A model generated the notes under the pieces. The model made no database searches. It saw only the letters and a program-made list of their open reading frames with translations, and had not been told where the DNA came from. Positions 9,771 to 18,760 of a DNA stretch of 64,000 nt are shown here, piece by piece (positions within the stretch are counted from its first letter, which is position 1; every line of letters starts with the position of its first letter). The position numbers and the translations under genes were made by a program. Origin of the DNA: Paenibacillus baekrokdamisoli. GTDB taxonomy: Bacteria > Bacillota > Bacilli > Paenibacillales > Paenibacillaceae. The DNA is taken from contig NZ_AP019308.1 in NCBI RefSeq assembly GCF_003945345.1, forward strand, positions 310,001 through 374,000, given 5' to 3'.

Positions 9771-9814
9771 CAACCCCCGCCAGCCACTTCACGAGGCCAG
9801 CGGGGGTTGTTTTC
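9771..9814 (+). terminator. Terminator after the PH-domain gene
   Basis: CAACCCCCGC / GCGGGGGTTG with an inner GCC/GGC pair is followed by TTTT. Confidence 0.85.
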
Positions 9815-9884
9815 GTGTTGTAAATGATAAAATATTTCTATTAATTATCGTGATAGTGAGAAGAGCACTTCGATTCAATGAATC

Positions 9885-9952
9885 TTTGTTTTTCTTTGAA
9901 ATATAGGTATTCAAAAACAAACAAACATGATAGACTAGGTTCAAACAAACAT
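9885..9952 (+). promoter_or_regulatory. Operator region of the rhamnose operon
   Basis: An inverted repeat, TTTGTTTTTCTTTGAA (9885-9900) and TTCAAAAACAAACAAA (9910-9925), matches at 14 of 16 positions around a 9-bp centre. A direct repeat CAAACAAACAT follows at 9918-9928 and 9942-9952. It lies 25-90 bases before rhaEW and is the natural site for the DeoR-type regulator encoded at the end of the operon. The link to RhaR is inferred. Confidence 0.5.
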
Positions 9953-9977
9953 TATCACATATAAACGGAGGTCTATC

Positions 9978-12047
9978 ATGGTACAAAGTTTATGGGACAA
10001 CACGAAAGCACCTGATCAGCAAAGCGGACTGAATGAGCTTGTTTATCGTTCTAATATTATCGGTACGGATCGTCGAGTTTGCAACTGGGGCGGAGGCAAT
10101 ACGTCAAGCAAGACAACGGTTAAGGATTTCCGCGGTCGTGATGTTGAAGTGATGTATGTCAAAGGAAGCGGTTCTGATCTAGCTTCGATGAAAGCTAGCA
10201 ATTTCACTGGTCTTCGCATGGAGGATATCCGTCCATTGTTCGAGAAGGACGAAATGCCGGATGAAGAGATGGTTGCTTATTTGGTCAACTGTATGATCGA
10301 TAGCAAGCACCCGCGTGCTTCCATCGAGACTTTGCTGCATGCTTTCTTGCCTTTCAAGCATGTGGATCATACGCATCCTGATTCCATCATCAGCCTATGC
10401 TGCGCAGATAACGGTAAGCAGCTTGCAGAAGAGATCTTTGGCAACCGCTTCGTATGGGTTCCTTATATTCGTCCAGGCTTTACTCTCTCCAAAATGATCG
10501 CGCAAGGCGTACTCGACAATCCGAATGCAGAGCTCGTTCTAATGGAGAAGCATGGTCTTGTTACATGGGGCGAAACGTCCGAGGCGTGTTATGCACAAAC
10601 GATCAAAATCATCAGCGAAGCAGAAGCATTCATTGAATCCCGCGTGAATGAAGCAAAGCTGTTCGGCGGCGTGAAGCATGAAGCGCTTGCGGCAGATGTG
10701 CGTAGAAGCATTGCCTCACAAGTGATGCCAACGATTCGCGGAGCAGTAAGCGATGTGAAGAAAATGCTGCTTACTTTCGACGACGAAGCCGATGTGCTGC
10801 AATTCGTTGGCGGAGCAAATTCCGCTACGCTATCCCAAGTTGGAGCGGCTTGCCCGGATCACCTTGTGCATACGAAGGTTGTTCCATTATTCGTACAATG
10901 GACACCGGATGCTAGTGACATCGAAGGTCTTAAAGCCATACTTAAAGAAAGCATTGCTGCTTATAAGAAGCAGTACGAAGCTTACTTCGAGCTCAACAAG
11001 CATGAAGGCGACGTAATGTTCGAGGCGGCTCCACGCGTTATCCTTATTCCAGGTGTTGGTATGATCAACACAGGCAAGAGTTGGGCAGCATCGAAAGTTA
11101 GCGGAGCCCTTTACCATCGTGCAATTGCCGTTATGCGCGGAGCAACAGCACTTGGTGAATTCGTTTCATTAAGCGAGAATGAATCCTACAATGTTGAATA
11201 TTGGCCGCTTGAGCTTTACAAATTGTCGCTTGCTCCAGCTGAGACTGAGTTCTCGCGTAAGGTTGCTTTCATCACTGGCGGCGCGGGCGGTATCGGCAGC
11301 GAAACAGCACGTAGACTCGTTTCTGAAGGCGCACATGTCGTGCTTGCTGATTTGAATTTGGAAGGCGCCTTGAAGGTCGCTGGAGAAATTAATGATAAAT
11401 ACGGCGAGAACCGTGCGATTGCAGTTAAAATGGACGTAACAAGCGAAGAAGCGGTCATTGCAGCTTATGCAGAGACAGCTCTTGCATACGGCGGCGTTGA
11501 TATCATCGTCAACAATGCGGGACTAGCGACTTCAAGTCCTTTTGACGAAACGACCTTGAAAGAATGGAATCTGAACATGAATGTGCTCGGCACAGGCTAT
11601 TTCCTAGTTGCGCGCGAAGCATTCAAACTTATGAAATCACAGAGCATCGGCGGTAACATGGTGTTCGTCGGTTCGAAAAACTCCGTATATGCAGGCAAGA
11701 GCGCCTCTGCTTACAGCTCGGTCAAAGCACTTGAAGCGCATTTGGCACGTTGTATCGCAGCTGAGGGCGGAGAGTTTGGTATCCGCGTTAACACGATTTT
11801 ACCGGATGCCATTCTGCAAGGATCGGCGATTTGGAACGGCAGCTGGCGTACAGAGCGGGCAGCCGCTTATGGTATTGAGCCGGATCAATTGGAAGAGCAC
11901 TACCGTAAACGCACAACGCTGCTCGTTAACATTTATCCACGGGACATTGCTGAAGGTATCGCTTTCTTCGCTTCCTCCAAATCGGATAAAACGACTGGCT
12001 GTATGCTGACAATTGATGGCGGCGTTCCTGCTGCTTTCACTCGTTAA
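9978..12047 (+). CDS. rhaEW: Bifunctional rhamnulose-1-phosphate aldolase / L-lactaldehyde dehydrogenase
   Basis: A 689-residue fusion that performs the last two steps of L-rhamnose breakdown in the cytoplasm. The N-terminal class II aldolase/adducin domain (about residues 20-240; GGGNTSSK, VDHTHPD, MEKHGLVTWG) cleaves rhamnulose-1-phosphate into dihydroxyacetone phosphate and L-lactaldehyde. The C-terminal short-chain dehydrogenase domain (about 430-689) has the NAD motif TGGAGGIG, NNAG and the catalytic YSSVK. It corresponds to Bacillus subtilis YuxG/RhaEW. ATG 9978 follows ACGGAGGT, a strong ribosome site. It is the first gene of an operon with rhaA, rhaB and rhaR. Lactaldehyde oxidation yields lactate, which links it to the lut operon downstream. 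Confidence 0.93.
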   Translation: MVQSLWDNTKAPDQQSGLNELVYRSNIIGTDRRVCNWGGGNTSSKTTVKDFRGRDVEVMYVKGSGSDLASMKASNFTGLRMEDIRPLFEKDEMPDEEMVAYLVNCMIDSKHPRASIETLLHAFLPFKHVDHTHPDSIISLCCADNGKQLAEEIFGNRFVWVPYIRPGFTLSKMIAQGVLDNPNAELVLMEKHGLVTWGETSEACYAQTIKIISEAEAFIESRVNEAKLFGGVKHEALAADVRRSIASQVMPTIRGAVSDVKKMLLTFDDEADVLQFVGGANSATLSQVGAACPDHLVHTKVVPLFVQWTPDASDIEGLKAILKESIAAYKKQYEAYFELNKHEGDVMFEAAPRVILIPGVGMINTGKSWAASKVSGALYHRAIAVMRGATALGEFVSLSENESYNVEYWPLELYKLSLAPAETEFSRKVAFITGGAGGIGSETARRLVSEGAHVVLADLNLEGALKVAGEINDKYGENRAIAVKMDVTSEEAVIAAYAETALAYGGVDIIVNNAGLATSSPFDETTLKEWNLNMNVLGTGYFLVAREAFKLMKSQSIGGNMVFVGSKNSVYAGKSASAYSSVKALEAHLARCIAAEGGEFGIRVNTILPDAILQGSAIWNGSWRTERAAAYGIEPDQLEEHYRKRTTLLVNIYPRDIAEGIAFFASSKSDKTTGCMLTIDGGVPAAFTR

Positions 12048-12051
12048 GCCT

Positions 12052-12423
12052 ATGTTCAGACCCAAAGGGGAAAAACATTGGATCATCCCTGACGCCTATA
12101 TTCCTCCTACGAGCGCAGGTTCACTGGTCAGCCATGAATCGATTTGCGTGTTGAACTGCTCGTCAGAGGAAGCACTGCTTCGAATAACGATCTTTTTTGA
12201 AGATCGTGAACCAATTGAAGATATCCTATACGTCGTTCCGCCAAGACGCACGAAGCATATCCGTACCAGCACACTCAATAGTAAAGGAATGTCGATTCCA
12301 GCCGACGTTCCTTACGCTATTGAAGTATGCAGCGATATTGCGGTTATCGTTCAATACAGTCGCCTAGATGCAACACAAGCAGAGAATGCTCTTATGTCAG
12401 TTATCGCTTATCCAATAAAGTAA
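12052..12423 (+). CDS. Sensory rhodopsin transducer (ASRT)-family small protein
   Basis: The 123-residue protein begins [19 protein letters not shown], the typical start of the Anabaena sensory rhodopsin transducer family, and continues with the family's beta-sandwich pattern ([55 protein letters not shown]). ATG 12052 is chosen because homologues start here; upstream in-frame ATGs overlap rhaEW. It lies 4 bases after rhaEW and 20 before rhaA. No rhodopsin gene is present. The family has been proposed to bind small molecules such as sugars, so a role as a rhamnose-pathway ligand-binding accessory is plausible but unproven. Confidence 0.8.
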   Translation: MFRPKGEKHWIIPDAYIPPTSAGSLVSHESICVLNCSSEEALLRITIFFEDREPIEDILYVVPPRRTKHIRTSTLNSKGMSIPADVPYAIEVCSDIAVIVQYSRLDATQAENALMSVIAYPIK

Positions 12424-12443
12424 TGAGCAGAGGAGAATCTAAT

Positions 12444-13706
12444 ATGGATCAGAAGGTTGTTAACAATTACGAAGCGGCCAAGGAGCTGTATGCTCAGCAT
12501 GGCATCGACGTGGATCAAGTACTGGACCGATTGAATACAATCAAAATTTCGATGCATTGCTGGCAAGGTGATGACGTTCGAGGTTTCTTGAATAAGGATC
12601 AAGCACTTACGGGCGGTATCTCCGTGACCGGTAATTACCCTGGAGCGGCTACGACGCCAGCGGAATTACGTGCAGATTTGGAGAAAGCGTTCTCTTTAAT
12701 TCCTGGCAAACACAAAGTGAATCTTCATGCGATTTATGCGGATACCGATGAAGTAGTGGAACTGGATAAAATCGAGCCGAAGCATTATCAGAAGTGGGTG
12801 GATTGGTCGAAAGAACAGGGTCTGGGTTTAGATTTCAACCCAACTTGTTTCTCTCATGAGAAATCCAAGGATGGATTCACTTTAAGCCATCCCGATCCGG
12901 AAATTCGTCAATTCTGGATCGACCACTGCAAAGCATCAAGGAAAATTGGCGCTTATTTCGGTGAGCAGCTTGGTCAGACTTGTGTCACGAATGTTTGGGT
13001 TCCAGACGGCTTCAAGGATGTGCCGGCAGATCGTATGGCACCTAGACAACGTCTTAAGGATGCGCTTGATCAAGTATTCGCAGAAGAGATCAACCCTGCG
13101 CATAACCTTGATGCCATTGAGAGCAAGCTGTTCGGAATTGGCTCAGAGGCGTACGTCGTTGGCTCTCATGAATTTTATATGGGCTACGGCATTCGGAATA
13201 ATAAGCTGATTTGTCTGGATGCAGGCCATTTCCATCCAACAGAAGTGATTTCTAATAAATTGTCTTCCCTTGCTCTATTCACAGATGGCATTCTATTGCA
13301 TGTAAGCCGTCCAATGAGATGGGACAGCGATCATGTTGTAACTCTAGATGATGAATTAATCGATATCGGCAGAGAGCTCGTTCGTGGTGATCTACTGGAC
13401 AAAACACATATCGGTCTTGATTTCTTCGATGCCAGCATCAATCGTGTAGCGGCATGGGTTATTGGAACACGCAATACGATCAAAGCCCTTCTTCGCGGTA
13501 TGCTTGATCCGATTGAAGCATTGAAAGCAGCGGAACTCGAAGGCGATTATACAACTCGTCTTGCTCTGACTGAAGAGTTCAAATCGTATCCTTTTGGAGC
13601 GGTATGGGATTATTATTGTGCGCAGCAAGGTGTTCCAGTGCGTGAAGATTGGTTGGCTGTAGTAAAAGACTATGAGAAAAATGTTTTGCTGCAGCGGGGC
13701 GTATAA
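12444..13706 (+). CDS. rhaA: L-rhamnose isomerase
   Basis: Converts L-rhamnose to L-rhamnulose, the first pathway step, using divalent metal ions. The 420 residues fit the family length (about 420). Conserved segments include [14 protein letters not shown] near residue 33, [42 protein letters not shown] and [16 protein letters not shown], which carry the metal and substrate ligands. ATG 12444 follows AGAGGAGA; longer readings start inside the preceding gene without a ribosome site. Third gene of the rhamnose operon. Confidence 0.96.
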   Translation: MDQKVVNNYEAAKELYAQHGIDVDQVLDRLNTIKISMHCWQGDDVRGFLNKDQALTGGISVTGNYPGAATTPAELRADLEKAFSLIPGKHKVNLHAIYADTDEVVELDKIEPKHYQKWVDWSKEQGLGLDFNPTCFSHEKSKDGFTLSHPDPEIRQFWIDHCKASRKIGAYFGEQLGQTCVTNVWVPDGFKDVPADRMAPRQRLKDALDQVFAEEINPAHNLDAIESKLFGIGSEAYVVGSHEFYMGYGIRNNKLICLDAGHFHPTEVISNKLSSLALFTDGILLHVSRPMRWDSDHVVTLDDELIDIGRELVRGDLLDKTHIGLDFFDASINRVAAWVIGTRNTIKALLRGMLDPIEALKAAELEGDYTTRLALTEEFKSYPFGAVWDYYCAQQGVPVREDWLAVVKDYEKNVLLQRGV

Positions 13707-13727
13707 CAACGAATAAGGGTGATGCAC

Positions 13728-15200
13728 ATGTCGAGCATTCTGGCGTATGATTTGGGTGCGAGCAGCGGTAGAGCGCTGCTCGGACGATTGACAGATCGCA
13801 AGATCGAAGTGGAAGAGCTTCACCGTTTCGGCAATGATCCCGTGCAGGTGGGCGACCGCCTGCAGTGGGATATTCTCCGTTTGTTCCATGAGCTCAAGCA
13901 GGGCTTGCTCAAAGCCAAGCATCAAGGCATCAAGCTTCAGAGTCTGGCCATTGATTCATGGGCGGTCGATTACGGTTTTATAGGCAAGAACGGAGAGCTG
14001 CTTGGCAATCCCTATCATTACCGCGATCATCATACCGATGGCGTGATGGAACGCGTACTTGGGCACATACCAGCTACCGAAATATTCGGACGGACTGGCA
14101 TTCAGTTTCTGCCTTTCAATACGATTTATCAGCTGGCTGCCTTGAAGGAAGCTGATTCTCCCTTGCTTCGTGAAGCGGATCGGTTTCTAATGATACCGGA
14201 CTTATTGCGTTATTTCCTTACTGGCGAGATGCATAATGAATTCTCGAATGCGACTTCGACGCAGCTATATAATCCGCTAGAGAGTCGTTGGGATCCTGAA
14301 TTGCTTCGTTTGCTTGGCCTTTCGTCTTCTTGGTTTGGCGATGTTGTTCAGCCTGGAACGAAAGTGGGTCAGCTGCGCTCGTCTGTCACGGATGAGCTTG
14401 GAATCTCATCGGTTCCGGTTTACGCTGTAGCTGAGCATGATACGGGTTCTGCTGTTGTAGCGGTACCAGCTTTGGATCGATCCTTCGCTTACTTAAGCTG
14501 CGGCACCTGGTCGCTTATGGGTACTGAGGTTGATCAGCCTGTCATTAATGAGTTAGCACAGGAGCTGAATTTCACTAATGAAGGTGGAGCTTACGGAACC
14601 TATCGCCTGCTCAAGAATATCATGGGCTTATGGATTCTGCAGGAGAGCCGCCGGGAATGGGAAAGAGCGGGAATGACCTATTCCTTCCCAGAATTAGTGA
14701 AATTAGCGGAGCAAGCGAGTTCTTTCTCAGCCTTTATTGATCCGGATGATCCGCTGTTCTTGCATCCAGGTGATATGCCTGCCAAGGTTCAACAGTACTG
14801 CCGACTAAGTGGTCAGCAGGTTCCGGATTCACCGGGTGCGATCGCGCGATGCATCTTGGAGAGCTTGGCACTGAAGTACCGCTTTGTGTTGGAATTGACC
14901 GAACGTCTTTCCGGTAAGCAGTTTAACGGCCTGCATATGGTGGGCGGCGGCATTCATAATACGCTGCTCTGCCAATGGTCTTCCAATGCAATTGGCAAGC
15001 CCGTCTGGGCAGGACCGGCGGAGGGAAGCGCGATAGGAAATCTCGTCGTGCAATGGATTGCTCAAGGTGAGCTAAGTGATATATGGGAAGCGAGAAAGGT
15101 GATATCCGACTCTTTCCCTGTAACCATCTATGAGCCAGAGCAGTTCGAAGCTTGGGAAGATGCTTATGGAACATTCCGAAGAGTTACGGGATTAGCTTAA
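13728..15200 (+). CDS. rhaB: Rhamnulokinase
   Basis: Phosphorylates L-rhamnulose to rhamnulose-1-phosphate, the substrate of RhaEW. It is an FGGY-family sugar kinase of 490 residues: N-terminal phosphate loop DLGASSGRALLG, SWAVDYGF, the domain-linking YLSCGTWSLMG, and C-terminal ATP-binding VGGGIHNTLLCQ. ATG 13728 is preceded by AAGGGTG at the right distance; a GTG at 13719 would overlap that site. It lies 21 bases after rhaA. Confidence 0.95.
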   Translation: MSSILAYDLGASSGRALLGRLTDRKIEVEELHRFGNDPVQVGDRLQWDILRLFHELKQGLLKAKHQGIKLQSLAIDSWAVDYGFIGKNGELLGNPYHYRDHHTDGVMERVLGHIPATEIFGRTGIQFLPFNTIYQLAALKEADSPLLREADRFLMIPDLLRYFLTGEMHNEFSNATSTQLYNPLESRWDPELLRLLGLSSSWFGDVVQPGTKVGQLRSSVTDELGISSVPVYAVAEHDTGSAVVAVPALDRSFAYLSCGTWSLMGTEVDQPVINELAQELNFTNEGGAYGTYRLLKNIMGLWILQESRREWERAGMTYSFPELVKLAEQASSFSAFIDPDDPLFLHPGDMPAKVQQYCRLSGQQVPDSPGAIARCILESLALKYRFVLELTERLSGKQFNGLHMVGGGIHNTLLCQWSSNAIGKPVWAGPAEGSAIGNLVVQWIAQGELSDIWEARKVISDSFPVTIYEPEQFEAWEDAYGTFRRVTGLA

Positions 15201-15283
15201 TTCATGGTACACTCTTAGTAGAGATGCAGGTTGGAAGTGTAAGTAAGGAAGTACGTTATCACGGTTTTGAAAAGAGGGTCTTC

Positions 15284-16048
15284 ATGCTGGTTGCAGAGCG
15301 GTACGAGAAAATTGTTCAGCAAGTAAATGAAAGAGGAAGCATTCGGGTTTCTGAGCTGAGTGAGCTATGTCAGGTTACAGAAGAGACGATCCGTCGGGAT
15401 TTGGATCGTCTGGAGCAGGCTGGTCGGCTTCGTCGTTCCCATGGTGGAGCGGTTAGTGTCAAGGATCAGCAGCAGCAGCCCGAAACACCTTATACGGAGC
15501 GGGAAATCATCCACGCGGAAGAGAAGAAGCGGATTGCGGAGGAAGCCATCAAATGGATTCAGCCGAAGGATCGCATTCTTCTTGATGCGAGTACAACTGC
15601 TTGGTATATGGCGTCGATGCTTCCCGACTTTCAGCTTACAGTGCTGACCAATTCCATCAGGGTCGCGACCGAGCTTAGCAGCAGGGAAAAGGTTGAGGTG
15701 ATCTCTACTGGTGGACTGCTTGCGCAGAGATCCTTATCATTTGTGGGTCCTCTCGCTGAGCGCTCGCTGGATGCCTACCACGTGGATAAACTTTTCTTCT
15801 CATGCAAAGGGGTTCACCTCGAGCGAGGAATTAGCGAGTCTAATGAGCTCCAATCGCGGATCAAGCAAAAGATGGCTGGCATAGCAGATCAGGTAATCCT
15901 GCTTGCAGATTCCAGCAAATTCGGCATTCAAGCATTTACACATGTTGTTGATTTGCAGCAAGTGGATGCCATCATCACAGATCGCCGCATCGCACCAGAT
16001 GTGCTGAACCAGCTAACCGAGAGAAACATTCCGATCACAACCGTATAA
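15284..16048 (+). CDS. rhaR: DeoR-family regulator of rhamnose genes
   Basis: A 254-residue transcription factor with an N-terminal DeoR helix-turn-helix (residues 1-57: ERYEKIVQQVNERGSIRVSEL, TEETIRRDLDRLE) and a C-terminal ligand-binding DeoRC domain (ILLDASTTAWYMA, LTNSIRVATEL, KLFFSCKGV, ADSSKFG) that senses a phosphorylated sugar. ATG 15284 follows AAAGAGGGTC. Position at the end of the operon suggests control of rhaEW-rhaR, perhaps through the repeats at 9885-9952. The effector is probably a rhamnose pathway intermediate (inference). Confidence 0.88.
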   Translation: MLVAERYEKIVQQVNERGSIRVSELSELCQVTEETIRRDLDRLEQAGRLRRSHGGAVSVKDQQQQPETPYTEREIIHAEEKKRIAEEAIKWIQPKDRILLDASTTAWYMASMLPDFQLTVLTNSIRVATELSSREKVEVISTGGLLAQRSLSFVGPLAERSLDAYHVDKLFFSCKGVHLERGISESNELQSRIKQKMAGIADQVILLADSSKFGIQAFTHVVDLQQVDAIITDRRIAPDVLNQLTERNIPITTV

Positions 16049-16052
16049 GCAT

Positions 16053-16092
16053 ACAATCTGCCTTCCTTCATCCCAGAGGGAAGGCAAATTGT
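16053..16092 (+). terminator. Terminator of the rhamnose operon
   Basis: Stem ACAATCTGCCTTCC / GGAAGGCAAATTGT starts 5 bases after the rhaR stop. The T tract is weak. Confidence 0.6.
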
Positions 16093-16134
16093 AAATTACC
16101 CATATTCAACTTGTCTGATAACCTGATATAATAT

Positions 16135-16275
16135 GAATGATTGGTTTGCTCAAAACCTATGGTTAGAGCAGCATTCATTCAAGAATGATTGGTTTGCTCA
16201 AACCTATGGTTAGAGCAGCATTCATTCAAAGTGATTGGTTTGATTGAACCTATGGTTAGATCAGCATTCATTCAA
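16135..16275 (+). repeat. Three tandem 46-48-bp palindromic units upstream of lutABC
   Basis: Units lie at 16135-16182, 16183-16229 and 16230-16275. Each can fold as nested stems: outer GAATGA/TCATTC, middle TGCTC/GAGCA, inner AACC-TAT-GGTT. In unit 3 the middle stem reads TGATT/GATCA, so both sides changed together. A -10-like TATAAT (16127-16132), with a weak TTCAAC 16 bp upstream, ends just before unit 1, so the array would lie at the start of the lut transcript or act as an operator set. Confidence 0.8.
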
Positions 16276-16326
16276 CTGGTTCTAAATTGATCTATGTAAG
16301 TTGAACGAAAAAAACAAATAGCAGTT

Positions 16327-16470
16327 AGCGGAGCGAGCAGAATCGTTCTGGAGAAACGACAGTGTTCGCCTTTGCAGCCGGATTCTAACCCTATAAGGGT
16401 TAATACAATCAAAGAATCTGGCTGCAACAGCGATCGGAAGAATGATCTGCTCGCGCAGCGAAACTCCGCT
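16327..16470 (+). repeat. Palindromic element family, copy 1 (divergent), orientation A
   Basis: Core 16333-16454 (122 bp) has the same plan as the five other copies, but with changed stems: GCGAGCAG/CTGCTCGC instead of GCGGACGG/CCGTCCGC, and TTGCAGCC/GGCTGCAA instead of TTGTCTCC/GGAGACAA. Both arms changed together. An extra outer pair AGCGGAG/CTCCGCT flanks it. It sits between the tandem repeats and lutA. Confidence 0.75.
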
Positions 16471-16514
16471 TAGTTTAATTTTCAAACCACTATTTTAATA
16501 AGAAGAGAGGTTCC

Positions 16515-17246
16515 ATGATGAAGGTCTCTTTATTCATTACCTGTTTAAGCGATGCGCTCTACCCGCGGGTAGGAGAAGCAATGGTTCGTTTACTGGCTAA
16601 ATACGGGATTACGCTTGAATTCCCAACGGTTCAGACCTGCTGCGGACAGCCAGCTTTCAATAGTGGTTACTGGAAGGAAGCAAGGGAAACAGCGACGACG
16701 ATTCTAGAAGCGTTCGAGGATTGCGATTTCGTCATTTCCCCCTCTGGTTCCTGTACAGGAATGATCCATCATTATCCGAAGCTGTTCGAGAATGATCCGG
16801 TTATGCTGGATAAAGCGATTCAGCTGCAAAGCAAGTCGTATGAGTTTAGCCAATTTCTCGTTCAGGTATTAGGCGTTACGGATGTTGGAGCAACTTTTCC
16901 ACATAAGGTCACCTATCACCCATCCTGTCACGGAAGCCGTCTATTAGGTGTGAAGGATGAACCTATTGCGCTGATGAACAGTGTGAGGGGGATGGAGCTG
17001 GTGCCGCTTCCTTTTGCTAATGATTGCTGTGGCTTCGGCGGAACGTTCGCGGTGAAGATGGCTGATATCTCCGGCGCTATGGTTACAGAGAAGACTGATC
17101 ATGTGCTGGAGACCGAGGCCGAGGTACTAGTTGGTCTTGATATGGCTTGTCTTATGAATATTGCGGGTAATCTGCGTTACCGGGATCAACCGGTCCGAGT
17201 TATGCATCTAGCAGAACTCTTATATGAAGGAGTGAAGGGAGCATGA
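16515..17246 (+). CDS. lutA: Lactate utilization protein LutA, Fe-S oxidoreductase
   Basis: Part of the LutABC L-lactate oxidation complex, which oxidises lactate to pyruvate in the cytoplasm and feeds electrons to the respiratory chain. The 243 residues hold two cysteine-rich CCG domains, with CCGQPAFNSGYW near residue 43 and CCGFGGTF near residue 171, as in glycolate oxidase GlcF and heterodisulfide reductase subunits. The family usually starts MKVSLF, so ATG 16515 or 16518 both fit, behind AAGAGAGG. It overlaps lutB by 4 bases (ATGA), so the genes are translationally coupled. Confidence 0.93.
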   Translation: MMKVSLFITCLSDALYPRVGEAMVRLLAKYGITLEFPTVQTCCGQPAFNSGYWKEARETATTILEAFEDCDFVISPSGSCTGMIHHYPKLFENDPVMLDKAIQLQSKSYEFSQFLVQVLGVTDVGATFPHKVTYHPSCHGSRLLGVKDEPIALMNSVRGMELVPLPFANDCCGFGGTFAVKMADISGAMVTEKTDHVLETEAEVLVGLDMACLMNIAGNLRYRDQPVRVMHLAELLYEGVKGA

Positions 17247-18760
17247 GTACAGCGGCAAAAGGCAAATCTACCGTAAAAGAACGCGCGGATCTCGCGCTTA
17301 ATAATGATTTTCTGCGCAAAGCGGTTCGGTTCACAACAGAGCGGCTTCGGGGAGGTAAAGAGAAAGCGGCAGCAGATCATGGCAACTGGGATGATTGGCG
17401 GGAGAGAGGCAGACAAATTCGCCTGCATACGATCGCACACCTGGATTATTATTTGAACCTATTTGCAGATAATGCCCGTGCCAATGGCGTTCATGTTCAT
17501 TTTGCCGAGAACGATGTGGATGCTGTGAAGATTTCTCTCGCCATTGCGGAGCGTAATCAAGCCAAATCGGTCGTGAAATCCAAATCGATGGTCACGGAAG
17601 AACTTCATCTCAATCATGCACTGGAATCGATCGGCATTGAAGCAATTGAAACCGACTTGGGTGAATATATTATCCAGCTTGCTGGTGAAACGCCGTCCCA
17701 TATTATTATTCCAGCCATACACAAGAATCGCTATCAAATCGCCGAGCTGCTATCCGCTGATGCTGGAGAAACGTTAGCTCCCGATACAACGATTCTTGCT
17801 GGATTCGTTCGTCGTAAGCTCAGACAAAAGTTTCTTGAAGCCGATATTGGCATGACTGGATGCAACTTTGCAATTGCGGAGACGGGCTCCATGGTGCTCT
17901 TCGAGAATGAAGGCAATGCACGTATGGTCACTACTGTTCCTAAGACACAGATTACACTAATGGGAATGGAGCGTATTATTCCATCATGGGCGGATCTCGA
18001 GGTTATGGCCACGCTGCTGCCCCGTTCCGCTACGGGACAGAAATTGACTGTCTACATGTCCGGTATTACTGGACCTCGTAGAGATGTTGATGCAGACGGA
18101 CCGGACGAAATGCATATCATTATTGTTGATAATGGCCGTTCTTTACAATTAGGTGATCCTGAATTCCAAGAATTACTCAACTGTATCCGCTGCGGCGCGT
18201 GCTTGAATGCTTGCCCAGTGTATCGCCATATTGGCGGCCATGCTTATGGCGGCACGTACAGCGGTCCGATTGGTGCCGTTCTTACACCAGCACTCAACAA
18301 GAATACCGAGCAGTGGGATGATATCGCGAATGCTTCGAGTCTTTGCGGTGCTTGTTACGAAGCCTGTCCGGTGAAGATTCCTCTTCATGAAATGCTTATC
18401 TACTTGCGCAGACGCAAGCTGGAGAGCGGTCGAGGAGATAAGCTAGAAGCGCTGGGTATGAAGGGCTTCGCGGCAGTGATGTCAAATTCGAAACGCTTCA
18501 AAGCTGTATTGAAAATCGGTAAGCTCGGGCAAAAGCTCGTCGTTCGCGATGGCGGCATCCGGCTGAAGGTTGGACCGCTTAAGGGCTGGAATAGCTACCG
18601 AGTGGCACCAAGCTTACCGAAGGAATCTTTCCGTGACATCTGGGGAACGATGGAAGCAGAGATACGCCATGGCTTGCAGGAAATGGACCCTGCAATGAAG
18701 AGCCGAATGGAAGCAATCGTTAAGGATCGTACAGAAGGAGGGGGTCATGGTCATGGCTGA
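17243..18760 (+). CDS. lutB: Lactate utilization iron-sulfur protein LutB
   Basis: Central subunit of the L-lactate oxidation complex, 505 residues. The N-terminal two thirds is the LutB/LutC-shared LUD domain (MTGCNFAIAETGSMVLFENEGN). Two 4Fe-4S cysteine motifs follow, CIRCGACLNACP near residue 313 and CGACYEACP near residue 371, as in ferredoxin-type electron carriers. ATG 17243 overlaps lutA and follows TGAAGGGAG. It overlaps lutC by 14 bases. Confidence 0.95.
   Translation: MSTAAKGKSTVKERADLALNNDFLRKAVRFTTERLRGGKEKAAADHGNWDDWRERGRQIRLHTIAHLDYYLNLFADNARANGVHVHFAENDVDAVKISLAIAERNQAKSVVKSKSMVTEELHLNHALESIGIEAIETDLGEYIIQLAGETPSHIIIPAIHKNRYQIAELLSADAGETLAPDTTILAGFVRRKLRQKFLEADIGMTGCNFAIAETGSMVLFENEGNARMVTTVPKTQITLMGMERIIPSWADLEVMATLLPRSATGQKLTVYMSGITGPRRDVDADGPDEMHIIIVDNGRSLQLGDPEFQELLNCIRCGACLNACPVYRHIGGHAYGGTYSGPIGAVLTPALNKNTEQWDDIANASSLCGACYEACPVKIPLHEMLIYLRRRKLESGRGDKLEALGMKGFAAVMSNSKRFKAVLKIGKLGQKLVVRDGGIRLKVGPLKGWNSYRVAPSLPKESFRDIWGTMEAEIRHGLQEMDPAMKSRMEAIVKDRTEGGGHGHG

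Noticed and set aside
12013..12051. Longer start for the ASRT-like gene inside rhaEW
   Set aside because: The extra residues do not fit the family, whose proteins begin at the RP.G..W.IPD segment read from ATG 12052.
16135..16275. CRISPR array
   Set aside because: Units are contiguous palindromes without unique spacers, and there are no cas genes.
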